Positions 52,247 to 63,084 of a stretch of 64,000 nucleotides of DNA are shown in pieces. Source of the stretch: Salvator merianae. Lineage: Eukaryota; Chordata; Lepidosauria; Squamata; Teiidae. The position numbers and the translations under genes were made by a program. The stretch's first letter is position 1. Each line of letters opens with the position of its first letter. The notes below the pieces were generated by a model. The model was not told where the DNA came from, did not search any database, and worked only from the letters and a program-made list of their open reading frames with translations. Location of the stretch: positions 7,732,799 through 7,796,798 of the forward strand of contig QVOM02000115.1 in NCBI GenBank assembly GCA_003586115.2, read 5' to 3'.

Positions 52247-52400
52247 CTATCTTTTACAATTTGTAGGCCACAAAGTCTTGTATGTGCTGACATGGAACCA
52301 TCAATATGCTGGGAGTCTCTCTGCTTTAGGATAGCATCTAGTTGTCCCAGGTAACCTGCCCCAAAACTGCTTGGAGAAGACAGCTTTAAGCATTCTCTGT
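52247..52400 (-). CDS. CNBD2: Candidate missing CNBD2-like exon
   Basis: This 154-bp open segment would splice from a GGGCAG acceptor to an AG/GTGTAC donor. It takes the single base left by 55279-55405 (giving Asp) and leaves two bases that fit the exon at 46713 (giving Ser). It encodes RECLKLSSPSSFGAGYLGQL followed by DAILKQRDSQHIDGSMSAHT and RLCGLQIVKD. The protein is hydrophilic and looks like linker. The upstream CAG ten bases before the chosen acceptor, and a second acceptor at GGGGCAG/GT further in with the same phase, leave the start uncertain. There is no homology support. Confidence 0.42.
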
Positions 52401-53814
52401 CTGCCCTCACCCTGACAACAAATGTGGAATGCCAAGAGGCAGTTAAAGAAGAAAACAGAAATGACATTCTGTTCTCATCTTTTTACCCATCCCCATCCAC
52501 TTTCAGCCACACCAACGGAAAGTGGGCAGTTGACAAGGCTGCATGATTAGCAGTACACTGTTGACCCCAGAGAAGGTATGTGCAGGAGAAGCACTCCAGG
52601 GATGTATGAATGCAGCACACAATACATTGCTTTTCCCAAACGCGAACTCACTGCTGGCACAGGCATTCCCCAACCAGGCAGCTCAAGAGTCCTTAATCCT
52701 ATAATTTTCACCTCAAAATGAGCATTTTTGGTACACTCTCAGAGTGTAGGGGAGCACTGCTCTTGGAGGTGCCTTTGACTACTATTTCTGCTATACTTTT
52801 AAACATTTCAGGGGGTAGTTTATCTGCACTTTGTGGTTATTTGCTTGAAAACTGATCTACTATTTTTCTGATTTTTCTGATTTAAATATATTCTTTCTTG
52901 ATAACCATTTCTGCCATTCAACAATTCCATTTGTAAAATGTTCTTGTATAGTCTTCCTATCTATGTTTATCTCGGTGACTCTTGTCAGAGCTCTTCTGTG
53001 GTAATTTCTGGATATTCCTGCTGGCTGTAGATTTTCCTGTGATATTTTCCAACCTTCTCAAAAATGTTGCTCATTTTCCCTTTCGTATTATATTCTTCTA
53101 TGGGTTGATTCTAATATCCTTCCTTGTCCTTTCTTACTTGACTGTGAAAGTCATTCTTCCTTAATGTATCCAAAGCTTTCATCTTCTGTCTTTTTCTGAC
53201 AATCATGATAGCTCTTCTAAAAGGCGCTTGCATCATTCATCAGAAGCATAGGCTTACTACACTGAAACATACAATGCAATCACTGCTGTCATTTCTGAAG
53301 AGCTTTGAATGTCTTTGTATTTTCAAAGTCCTGTCAAGCTTGATTCATCTCTCTCAATATAAGAGGGATTCCAGCAAACATCATTCTTTGTCTTGCTGTT
53401 TTTATGTAAGTGTTTATGCCAAGATCAGCAAAGAATTTTGGCCAGGGAAACAGGATTTAAGGGACAAGTTACTTGTGCCTTTTGCTTCATTTTGGGACTG
53501 TTGCATGAGAAAGGTCCCTCAGCTTCCTCATCAAATGATAACAAACAGGTCCTTGAGGGTCATGCTGACTGTTAAACATGGAAAATAATTACGTAAATTA
53601 TTTTCAAGTACTTACTCTCTTTAAATAGCAAGGTGAGGGAATCCCAGTCAGATATAAAAACAAGATGATGAGTTCCAAAAAATATGAGTTGATTTTTGCT
53701 GTTCTGTCTTGCAACAAGCTGTGTTATTTTTTTCTTTGTTAGATGTATTTTCCACTGACATTAGCTCAGGAATACCTTATATGGCACGAATGGGAGATAC
53801 GTGTTTTCTTTCAG

Positions 53815-53880
53815 ATGTTGTAGACGACAACTCCATCAGTTCCACCTGATACGGTCAGCAGAGCAATCAGAAGTCCAATA
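53815..53880 (-). repeat. Interspersed repeat fragment ('GATGGAGTTGTCGTC' type)
   Basis: The plus strand 'agatgttgtagacgacaact' then 'ccatcagttccacctgatac' is the inverse of the common squamate 'GGGAGTTGTAGTCCAACA' repeat. Confidence 0.45.
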
Positions 53881-54014
53881 ACAGCTGAACAGTTCAAACA
53901 GTTTTTGCTATTCCTGTGCTATGTGGGCCATGATGATTTTTTTGTAATTTTGTTACCATTTCTTTCTTTCACAAAACTGCACTTCTATCCCACTTTCCTT
54001 CTCCCAAAGACTAA

Positions 54015-54948
54015 GGCCCCATCCAAACAGGGGGAATTTAGTGTCAGAGTGCGCATTGCGTTTCGTGGAAGACTTACAGACGTTCCCATGAAGTAGAAAA
54101 ATAATCTCTGTATGCAGCAGAGTAGTCTATAAAGCTCTATCTTTATTGTAGCTTGGTTCCATAGTAAAAATAGCTAAGCAGGTTAAAAAGCAGGTTCACT
54201 GTACCTTGTAGTTACAGTATCAGATCAATCTTCAGTTAGTCATACTCATAGACTCACAGAGATAGATAGATTCATTAAAAGCTTCAGGTACATATAATAA
54301 TCAGGCATAGGATTACATCATTGCTATTGCTCATTTCCATTCCATATCAGTTTATAAACATATGTCTTTCTCACACTTAGGCTCTGCCATGTTTACGCAG
54401 GTTAGCTGTAATCGTTTACATGCTAGTCAAAACATTGTAACGTAGCAGGATGTTAGTTTGTTCAGTAACTTTCTATTTAGCGAACTGGCATTAGCTTATG
54501 GCCTATATGATTTCTATATTCTGACATTTAGTACCATTAGGGCTGCACTGTGGTGGGATTGCCACACATATCTATGGCAACCCCACCATAGCTCTGCTAT
54601 ATCCACCCCCGCCTCAGAATGCATGATACCCTGTTGCATGAAAACCTGACTCTGGTGGCAGGTTTTTCAAAAATGGCATTATTACTTACCTTCTAGCCAG
54701 AGCTGTCATTATTGCTCTGGCCACTGCACACGTGTGGGGGCAGAAAAAGATGGTCGTATATGCATGGTGGTGGCAACGTGCACATCGGGTATTTCGCGTT
54801 GGCAAATTACCGGATGTATGTGGCACTAAAACATGCACTGACAACATGAGTCCCTGAGCTGTCTATTCAGCAAATGATAGTTCCAGAGGGGCTTTTCTCC
54901 AGAATATCGCTTCCTGCTGCAATATTCTGTTGGTGTCTGGAACTGGCC
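54015..54948. mobile_element. Harbinger-like MITE with TAA duplication
   Basis: Ends GGCCCCATCCAAACAGG and, inverted, GGCCAGTTCCAGACACC bound 934 bp. TAA flanks both sides (54012-54014 and 54949-54951). Internal 'gggattgccacacatatcta' then 'tggcaaccccaccatagc' is shared with the element at 55517-55990. A segment at about 54060-54540 has no counterpart there and may be a nested insertion. Confidence 0.65.
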
Positions 54949-55278
54949 TAAGTGCCATACATGGGTTTCTAAGTGATTTTCCAACCAGATTCTAGGCTGT
55001 CCAGCTTTGACAAAGAGATGGCCTCCTACAACTTCAAACCAAACTCTGAACTGAATGCAATAAAATATAAATGAATATTTGGTGAAGGAAGCAGGGAGTG
55101 ACCAGGAAAGAAATCAGGTATTAGTAACCTTCCATATGTATTAGATTAAGTCAGGGGGGTGGGTTCAACAATGGAGCAGTAGGAGGGGAGTAATGCAATT
55201 ATGCACAATACTACAAAATATTGTGTTAATCATCTTACGTTAAAAAAATGTGGGAAAGTATAAATCTAACATACATAC

Positions 55279-55405
55279 CACTAGCTATGTGACGCTTTTC
55301 TCGTACTTCTAGCTTGGGTCTTGGAAGACAGAGCTGTTTAGAGATCCATTTGTGGTAAGAAGGACAAGTGCTGAGGTCAATCAGTCGTAAAATTTCACAA
55401 ATACC
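55279..55405 (-). CDS. CNBD2: CNBD2-like exon: second CNB strand, then linker
   Basis: The 127-bp exon has acceptor TTTTAAAAG and donor GTG/GTATGT. It continues the fold in phase 0 with GICEILRLIDLS, the 'KG-x-hydrophobic-x-hydrophobic' strand that follows FITK in CNB domains. After that it departs from the fold: the basic stretch CPSYHKWISKQLCLPRPKLE and VREKRHIAS is probably a surface loop or linker. One base is left over at the end. The next exon I can read (46521-46713) needs two bases from its upstream neighbour, so an exon must lie between them. Confidence 0.8.
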
Positions 55406-55516
55406 CTTTTAAAACAAACAAAAAAGAACTGTATGAATAGTTACTTCTGTACTATTTCTGTACTGCCTAGAAAATTGTATGGATATGGCTTCTTTGGTCA
55501 CCAGGGGTTACTCTCA

Positions 55517-55990
55517 GGTTGCATCCAGACAGGTGTTAAAATGTGCAATTATGTTGTGGCTATATTGGGATCGCCACAAGCATCTGTGGCAACTCCAGCA
55601 TAGCCCCACTATAAAGGGGTGAAATCCCACTTTATCCTATTCTGGGAAAGCTCAATTGTCAGTGCAGGTTTTCCCAGAATAGCACAGAAACCTACCCGTC
55701 CGGAAGCCCAGCAGTGTGTGATCCTTACTGAATGCCCCTCCGCACATGCATGTGGCTGAATCTGAGGCAAAATGGCCACTGCACATGTGCAGGAGAGGGC
55801 GTGCAAGCACTTCTGGGTATTTACCTGGATATACCCGGGTATGCGTGTCACACCAGCAGGAAAGCAGGTGCTTGTCCCACATTGTTGCCCAGCTGTCTGG
55901 GCAACAAGCAATTATTTTGGAGGAGCTTTACTCCAGAATATCACTAAAAAGCAGGATTTTCGTGCCATCTCCAGATGTCTGGAGGCAGCC
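55517..55990. mobile_element. Harbinger-like MITE with TCA duplication
   Basis: Ends GGTTGCATCCAGACAGG and, inverted, GGCTGCCTCCAGACATCTGG bound 474 bp. TCA flanks both sides (55514-55516 and 55991-55993). It lies 110 bases upstream of the exon at 55279-55405. Confidence 0.65.
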
Positions 55991-56476
55991 TCAAACTGAG
56001 GGTGTCTTGACCTTTATTACTATGTACAAGGGGTGATAGTCCTTTGGGGGACTAAGAACCACAATGATCAGTGACCAAACCTATAGGAACTAGATGAGGG
56101 TCAGAGTGGCCAAATTGTACAGATGGGTGCAGCCACAGACAAATTTATTTTTCTCTGTTATCTGTGTTTAGCTAGGTGTGATAGCCACTGAATTACTGCA
56201 CTCCATTCCCTTCTCTTTCCTCATTCACTAAATTTCCACCCTTCCTTATGCCTTACTATTTGCATTTAAATATTAATCTCCAAGCCTCTCTTCCATATCC
56301 ATCCATCCATCTTTAATTTTTACCTTTTTAAAAAAATGCTAGGATACAGAGCGCACACACATAAACTGGGAATTAGTGAAGTATCAATTAAAAAAGAGGA
56401 AACAATGGCTTTCAACTATGCCACTGCCCCATACCTAATACAGCCTGCAGCCTAACTAAATACAGTATAAAACTAA

Positions 56477-57548
56477 GGCTGCGTTCCGACACGGCATTTA
56501 ATCAGTTTACAGGCCGTCTTCAGTTCCCGCTGTCCCGACATGATCTTGCCGTTCCGTAATTTTTATGGATTAAATTGGCGAAATCCGGATTACTTTGTCT
56601 TCGGATTTAATGAACTCTCAAGCCGTTCCAGATCGCTAGCGCGCTTTACTTTGTGCTGTGGGCACGGGGAAAGCGATTATTTGAGAGGGACCGTACTGTT
56701 TTGGGGGGCGTGCAGAGGGAGGGATCCCCATTTTGTGCCGTCCAATGACAGACTTTGTGGGTGGGCAGGAAGCACATTAGTTTCCTCTGCCTCCATTATC
56801 CCCCCTTCCCTCGCTGCCAGGGGAAAAGAAATCGTCCTCCTTCTTCACTAAGCTGCGGTCCTGCCAGGAAGAAATTAAAGGCTTTCTCCACTTCCATCTG
56901 CTCTTTAAAGGAAAAAATAAACTGCGCCTGTTTGGAGTTTTGCCTGGTCAGCACACAGATAAAAATAGTAGAGCCCCCCCACGTTCCCTCCCCACTTTTT
57001 CCCTTTGTTATGCACCTCTCCCGCTACTTTTAAATTGCGCAGTTGCGCTAAAGTGAATCAGCAAGATAGCAGGACTGCGCATTTCAAAAGCTTAGTTAAA
57101 GTGAAACAGCAGGATAGCAGAACTGCACATTTCAAAAGCTTAGTTTTTTAAAGTTCATAGTTTTAAAGTGAACGTAGTTTTTAAGTTCTGCTTCGGTAGA
57201 CAGAGGCTGCAGGGAGGAGCAAATGGCGAATGACTAGTAATGCTGCCAAGTTAATCCATGTTCTGAGGCAGCAGTGGGGACATGCAGAGAGCGGAGCTTG
57301 ACTTTCCCGCCCCTGTGACGTCAAGGTTTGAACGTTGGGACTGCAGCCAATCACTGACTGCATAGGGAGGAGAATTTGATGAGGGGTGGAGGCAGAAAGG
57401 GTACTGCCAAGCACGGGAAATATCAGTGTGGGAATGAGCAAGTACGAATTCACTCCGTGTTAAATTGTAACTGTGGTAATGACCAGAAGACGAATTCACT
57501 GCGTGTACTCTTCTATACGGATTACATTGACGATGTCCGACCGCGGCC
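56477..57548. mobile_element. Harbinger-like non-autonomous transposon, copy 2
   Basis: The 1072-bp element starts GGCTGCGTTCCGACACGGC and ends, inverted, GGCCGCGGTCGGACAT, with TAA on both sides (56474-56476 and 57549-57551). It aligns along its length with 48201-49380 in the same orientation. It keeps more CpG than copy 1, which suggests it is younger. Confidence 0.75.
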
Positions 57549-57947
57549 TAAATTTGTTGATAATGGGTGTTATACAGTGCTTTCCTCAGAGCACAAAATG
57601 GTTTGGGCTGTTCCTGGAAATAGCTGCAATTTTGGGTAGACACGACACATCTGCCCAATAGTCAAAGCACTCATCCTGACCACATTTGTGTGGATAAAAA
57701 TTCAGTTAATATTTGAACTGAGCCTCAGGTAGCTGGCTGGATTTTGGAGTTTTGGCTGCTCTCTCTTTGGAGCCTTGTGTGTTCTGAATATTGTAAGTAT
57801 GTAAGTTTGCAAATAAAAATATTACTGTAACGGCACCATGGATGTCTCCAAAGCAAAACAAAACAAAACTCCAAATGGCTAATTCACACCAGGTGAGGAA
57901 ATCAAAGAAAAATATATTGTGGAACAATATTAACAAACCAATCTCAC

Positions 57948-58086
57948 CTTTGTAATAAATATAATCATGGTGGTGTCTTTAAGGTCATTAGTAATCACCT
58001 GTCCGTAGTGGAACCTCTCAATTCTACAGAAGTTGGCTATTTTCTCTATGGCAGCATCAGACATGGTTTCAAAAAGGTCTAGATTT
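57948..58086 (-). CDS. CNBD2: CNBD2-like exon: linker helix and start of second CNB fold
   Basis: The 139-bp exon lies between a pyrimidine-rich TTGCAG acceptor and an AAG/GTGAGA donor. Its first base completes the Arg codon left by the upstream exon, so phase agrees. It reads NLDLFETMSDAAIEKIANFC, then IERFHYGQVITNDLKDTTMI and IFITK. This is the usual entry to a CNB domain: an N-terminal helix with a hydrophobic-Phe-hydrophobic start, then a beta strand with Gly and a charged turn, then a YFI-like strand. The exon ends in phase 0 just before the Gly-containing strand of the next exon. Confidence 0.85.
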
Positions 58087-58619
58087 CTGCAAGTAGAAAG
58101 GATATGTAACTTATTAAAAAACAATGGTTATATAACTCATAATATGAACTCTGTTCTGTGTGGCAAATAAGTATGCATGTATATCAAGTCAAACTACATG
58201 TTTGTTAAATGCAGTTTTGCCTCCCCCTTTTCACGCAATAAAGTTTTTAAAAAAAATTATTTTAAGAGAAAGATATACAATATTCTCTTTGCCTGTTAAT
58301 TTAACCATAACTAAATAACTCCTTTTCAACAAATTTTAATGGAAGCCTACCCATGTTTTTAAACCTAAAGTGCAGGTGAACTGGTCAAATTTAAAGGAGG
58401 ACATGAAGTCCAATGAAAAGATAGGATATAGGCAGAGTTGGGTGTCTAGCTGAGCTGTTTGCAGGCTCATGGATAGTACTGGGCTTGGAGAGTTCCCACT
58501 CTCTATTTTTGATGTCTCACATGGAGAAACATGCTAGCACTACAGCCATCCCTTGTATGACACAACGGTTTGGATCTCACAAGCCATCTTACAATGGGAA
58601 AACTAGGAATTAGAGGAAC

Positions 58620-58805
58620 TGTGGAAGCCCAATCTACCTATGTAAGTCAATGGCAATGCGAAGGAGAGGCTCGGACTATCAGTAAGTCAATGGCACTGCA
58701 TAAGGGAGGTGTACTCAACCAATGTAAAACAACACTGTGGAAGGTAGGCTCAATTAACGAACGTAAGTCAATGACGCTGTGGAAGTGAGGCTCAGACAAT
58801 AAATG
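58620..58805. repeat. Tandem minisatellite, ~43-bp unit
   Basis: Four degenerate units of the form 'taagtcaatggcactg..gaagggaggctcagact' follow one another. Related single or few units lie at 5450-5560, 19825-19955, 38995-39080 and 59470-59510. Confidence 0.65.
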
Positions 58806-58959
58806 ATCTGTGGAGAGAAGACCCAGTGTGTGTTCAGGCATGCATTTTAAGAGACTTCTGAGGTGATTTTGAGACTCTTGGGAAACAGAACATATACTTT
58901 ATAAAAATCACTTTATCACATCCCAAGATGTTTTCTTGTTCATCCCTTTTGCAGACAGG

Positions 58960-59139
58960 GGCCCTTTCTGCACTTGGCTTTATTCTGGACTATATTCCAG
59001 AATAGGAACCTGCTATCCACACCCTAGTGCAGATTATAGCAGAACCCAGGTGGGGCCTGCCATAGTTCATAGTAGCATGCAGATGGCAGATCCCTATTTC
59101 AAGATATAATCTAGAATAAGGCCAAGTGCAGAAAGGGCC
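58960..59139. mobile_element. Short MITE with ~30-bp inverted ends
   Basis: Ends start GGCCCTTTCTGCACTTGG on both strands and agree at about 28 of 30 positions. The 180-bp interior is partly self-complementary. A target duplication is not evident, so the superfamily is open. Confidence 0.65.
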
Positions 59140-60612
59140 AGAATTTCTTCACTCTCAGGGTGAGTTCCAGTATGGGACGGATGGGATAGGACAGCTATGG
59201 AGCTCCTGAGCCAATCCCAACCTGCTACCACTGCTGACAATCAGATCCATGGAAAATTAGCCAGAGGTATCCAATGAATGGTGAGCACTTGTTGCTATGA
59301 AGGGACTACTAGGCTTTGAGGCCAAGCTGACAATTAAGGTAAGAGGCTTTTAGGTGGTTTTTATAAAAAAAAAACTATGTGACACAGGGGTTTTTTCCCC
59401 CTGCATTCACAAATAGGGTGATGCTTTGAAAATAAATGCCCCCAAAATGCTTAGAGTGATCACACCCCAGTCTAACAATGAAAGTCAGTGGTACCACAGA
59501 GCCCAAATCAGATTACTGCAAGATTATGGAATTGCAATTAAAATATGAGTCCCATTTTCCCGCCCATATAAAAGGAAAATCATGCTGAGGGGAGGGGGAA
59601 GTATTATAATATTGAAAGTTCTGTTTTCTCAACCATGTAAAAGTGAACAATGTTACACAAGGAATGACTGATATTTTGCTTCTACTTGGCATATGAACCA
59701 TTGCATTCTGCAGGAACCGATATAGTAGCAACGGTAGGTCCCAACCAAACAGGTTTGGTGCTCCATAATTCACTACTATCCTGTTCTAGTGCTTTGCCTA
59801 TGTACCCTGATATCACCCAGAACATTTCCTGCCCAACAGAAGCAGCCTGTAACCAGTAAACACAGATTTCTCATCTATACACTAGGATCCATTCACTTCC
59901 ACCTGGACACCATCAGTAATTCTTATAACAAAAGAATAGTGGGTAGGGTTTTCTAAGAGAGCACCAAAATGGAGGCAAACATAATTCACTGGAGCTGAGA
60001 AATGGGTTGTTTTCAACCTGTCAGATTTTTACTTGTACAGTATTTTCACTTTGCACTACAGGGGAACTCACATTAAACTGAGAAAAAATACAGGCTGGTA
60101 ATTTGATGAGGATGAAAGCCACACAGATGGTGCCCAAAACTGATGCGCGTAAATGGCACTATGACCTGAATAACCTGGAGTCCGGATACAGCCACAGTAA
60201 CGGCATGTTAATGCTCTTTTTATATATAATGCTGCACTAGTCATATGCTCACAATGCAACGTCTTTAAGATATAGCCATTAATTTTTACATTATTTAGGG
60301 ATCATCTAACTACAAAAATGCCCCAAATTTTGCCCTGCACTAGTATTCTATTCACAAAATTGTCTTCTAAACCAAATCTTCTGAAGCCAATATTAATCTT
60401 TAGAAGTGCACATTTCTTGTTCTTATCATTTCTCTTCAAGCAAATTACCAGCAGCCCTTTATGCCTGGCTATATATGCCAATCTTCCTCCCTTTTATAGC
60501 CTCTATCAGAATGGTTTCCTTTCTAGTCAGCATCTTGATAAGCCTAGCCAATATTGGCAACTTTGCAAGCATGTTGTCATGGAAGGACTGTGTGTTATCA
60601 GCAAGAAAAAAA

Positions 60613-60650
60613 TGTGTGTGTGTGTGTGTGAGAGAGAGAGACAGACAGCA
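60613..60650. repeat. (GT)n(GA)n microsatellite
   Basis: Nine GT units then GA and GACA repeats. Confidence 0.85.
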
Positions 60651-61005
60651 TTCTTTGTAAATTCAGAAAAAAACGCAATTAAGCATTCAACATAGGATTT
60701 CTTATGAAACATCTTTAAAAGCTAGGTTCTTGCCCCAGTCAGAAAAATATGTGATCCTTCTTAGACCTGTCTTACTGGGATTGCTACAGTTGTTATTGTG
60801 GGTTTTGTGTTCTGTGTTGGATATGTGTGGTATTATCACTGATTAAATAAAATGCATATCTATGTTATTTGAAAACTATCGCTGTACATGTGTATATCAA
60901 TCTGTACATAGTTCTTATTCAATTTTTTAAAAAAAAGAAAGATATGTGATCTTGTGGGTAGGTATGAAACCAATGCCAAGTTCTGATAACAGCAGAACTA
61001 CTAAC

Positions 61006-61345
61006 TAGAGCTGTGCCAAACTGGTTCATGTCTGAACCAGTTCGAACTGAATCAAACCATTCCCTGTTCGTAAGGGGTTGGCTTGAACTGAATTGAACAA
61101 GAGGGTATCCATTCAAATGGGCTGAACCACCAGGTTTGAATTTGACTGTAATTGTCCTTAAAAAGGGCTTTTTCAATTGAATTTTTAACATTTAAAAAAA
61201 TGAACAGGTTCAAACCTGTTTGAGGTTCAAACCTATTTGAGGTTCAAACTTGAACTGGATCAAGCTTGTTTGAACTGAACACCATGTGGCTCAGTTCAGT
61301 TCAGTTCAGACTGAACCACAAAATTTGAGTTCATGAAATTCTCTA
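61006..61345. mobile_element. hAT-like MITE rich in GGTTCAA, copy 2
   Basis: The left end TAGAGCTGTGCC and the right end TTCTCTA bound 340 bp. Flanks ctactaac (60998-61005) and cagctaac (61346-61353) match at 6 of 8 positions. The interior is full of GGTTCAA/TTGAACC motifs. It lies about 220 bases downstream of the donor of exon 61569-61720. Confidence 0.6.
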
Positions 61346-61568
61346 CAGCTAACATTTATTATAATTTGTTTTTTCCAGGGCAGCTATACAATGTGCTTTC
61401 AGCCAATGATGCAGGTAGGAAAGCTTTGGAACAGATGGAGAAAAACCAGTACTTTTTCTTAGATGGTCCCAGTATTAACTTCTTAACAGAAATCTAGCAG
61501 AAATGAATGCAATCAGAATAAGTGTAGTTCAAGAAGCTGTTTATAAAGATTAAGTAGGGAACTATTAC

Positions 61569-61720
61569 CTCAAAAAGTCATATCGATATTTACACTCCTT
61601 TTGAAGTTCTTTATCTAGCTTATAGCCAAAAAAATCCTTTTTATCCACAACCAGCAGTTCAGTTTCCTCCATACAGACTACAGTAGCAATTCTCCTTGTT
61701 CTTTGCAGAAGGGCAATTTC
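61569..61720 (-). CDS. CNBD2: CNBD2-like exon: end of first cyclic-nucleotide-binding domain
   Basis: The 152-bp exon starts after ACAG (61721-61724) and ends before a GTAAT donor. It opens with EIALLQRTRRIATVV, the tail of the phosphate-binding cassette of a CNB domain. In PKA and EPAC the Glu holds the ribose 2'-OH and the Arg before the hydrophobic-Ala-Thr contacts the cyclic phosphate. Both are present, so this first site looks competent to bind cAMP or cGMP. The last beta strands (ETELLVVDKKDFF) and the start of the C-terminal helices (KLDKELQKECKYRYDFL) follow. The exon begins in phase 0, so the preceding exon should end in Gly, and it leaves two bases (AG) that join the next exon as Arg. 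The preceding exon was not found in the window. Confidence 0.85.
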
Positions 61721-61724
61721 CTGT

Positions 61725-62995
61725 TAGTATGCAAGAAAACATGAAAGGTGGTAATGCAAGCAAAATTAGAGATCTGCTGTCAAAGAGAAAGCTGATTATT
61801 CAAAACAAACCCATAATTTTTCAACTCTGTAATTCAAAGCAAAGTAGTAACACTCTTTACTCCCATACTCCTTTGGTGTACTGCTTCTTGCAGGCCCGTG
61901 CTCTTACTTTTGACCTGTTTAATGTCACCCTTATTTGTCCTTCTGTAGGATCTAAGCAGCTTGGCCAGGAGTATGGAAGTTGTATGGAAGAGGGAATTCT
62001 TACATCACACTGTTTCCAAAACTACACAAACACATTTCCCTAGATTCCATCCTTTTTTCAGCATCCAATGGTTATTACAAGCCACAGAAACAGAAAATGT
62101 CAAGGATCAAACATACAAAAAATTCTTGTTATTTATTACGGTTCCCTTAAGTTGTCTGGATACTTATTTGCAAGGACTTGCATTTGTCCTAAGTATTAAT
62201 ATGTTTCTAGTATGATTTTTAAAAGACCTCCAAATGGAATGGAGCAATGTATGATGAAGAATGCTTGGTGGCTGGATTCCTACCCCTTCCCTATGCCAAA
62301 CAAACCTATAGCTTTTTTCTTTTTTAACTAAAATCTCCTTGTAAGTTCCAGTCAAAGAACTCTTCATCATAAAATACAGTCTACAACAAATCCTGAAAAC
62401 GTACCAGCAAATCTGTACATTCTGCCCACGCTTTCCTTAATGAAGTCTGCTGCTTTAATGAAAAGTCTGCTTTGCAGTGAGGAATATCACTCAGCTAACA
62501 CAGTTTCCTGACTAACTTTCCACTGGCTTCAGTATAATGAGATGGTAACCAACATTTGGGAATAAATGAAATAAATGTGAAGCCTTAGGCTGTAACTAAT
62601 GGTGATAGCATTAGTATCCCTTCTCCTGGAGTTGAAAAGCAGGACCTAGTGATGTCACAAGATGGGATCTGGTGATGTCACGAGATGGAGGTCACAGCCT
62701 AATAGAGCAAAGGGCCAAACAGATGCTGCCTCTGTAAAGAAAACTTACACAATTTTTTTTTATTATTTTGAAGAATAATAAAACAAATTTTTAATGGAAA
62801 TTTAAAGAAATGCTAATACTATCAAGCAAGATACATACTAACATCGTGATCATATCTGTCTCATTTGCCAAAACAAAGAACCATTTTATGGCCTACTACT
62901 ACTATAATTATATTTGGATTTCCTTTAGTCCTATTAGATCTCTTTCCTATTCATTCCTGTTTATTCTTTCTTCTGTTAAATCTTTCCTAACATTC
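61725..62995. other. Upstream intron of the CNBD2-like gene
   Basis: No upstream exon was recognised. A small direct repeat 'tggtgatgtcacgagatg' / 'tagtgatgtcacaagatg' lies near 62650-62690. Confidence 0.45.
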
Positions 62996-63000
62996 AACTC

Positions 63001-63082
63001 TCCTTCCTTCCTTCCTTCCTTCCTTCCTTCCTTCCTTCCGTCCTTCCTTCCGTCCTTCCTTCCTTCCTCCCTCCCTCCCTTC
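63001..63082. repeat. (TTCC)n microsatellite
   Basis: About 20 tetranucleotide units with occasional TCCG and TCCC variants. Confidence 0.9.
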
Positions 63083-63084
63083 CT

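Larger units (their letters stand above)
41098..61720 (-). other. CNBD2: CNBD2-like gene body, 3' part, N-terminal exons outside window
   Basis: Six minus-strand exons with canonical AG acceptors and, in all but the terminal exon, GT donors give a continuous protein segment of about 360 residues, or about 410 with the proposed exon at 52247-52400. The order is: end of a first cyclic-nucleotide-binding (CNB) domain, linker helices, start of a second CNB fold, a low-complexity Ser/Pro insertion, the rest of the second fold, and a C-terminal tail. CNB folds bind cAMP or cGMP. The CNBD2 protein is known mainly from testis and sperm. Assignment rests on domain order and on the C-terminal block after the second fold, read by eye without a search, so another CNB-family member is possible. 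Introns are about 3.4, 2.5, 8.6, 1.4 and 3.5 kb. Confidence 0.72.

Noticed and set aside
63001..63082. Regularly repeated array that could suggest CRISPR-like structure
   Set aside because: It is a simple TTCC microsatellite without spacers, in a vertebrate genome.
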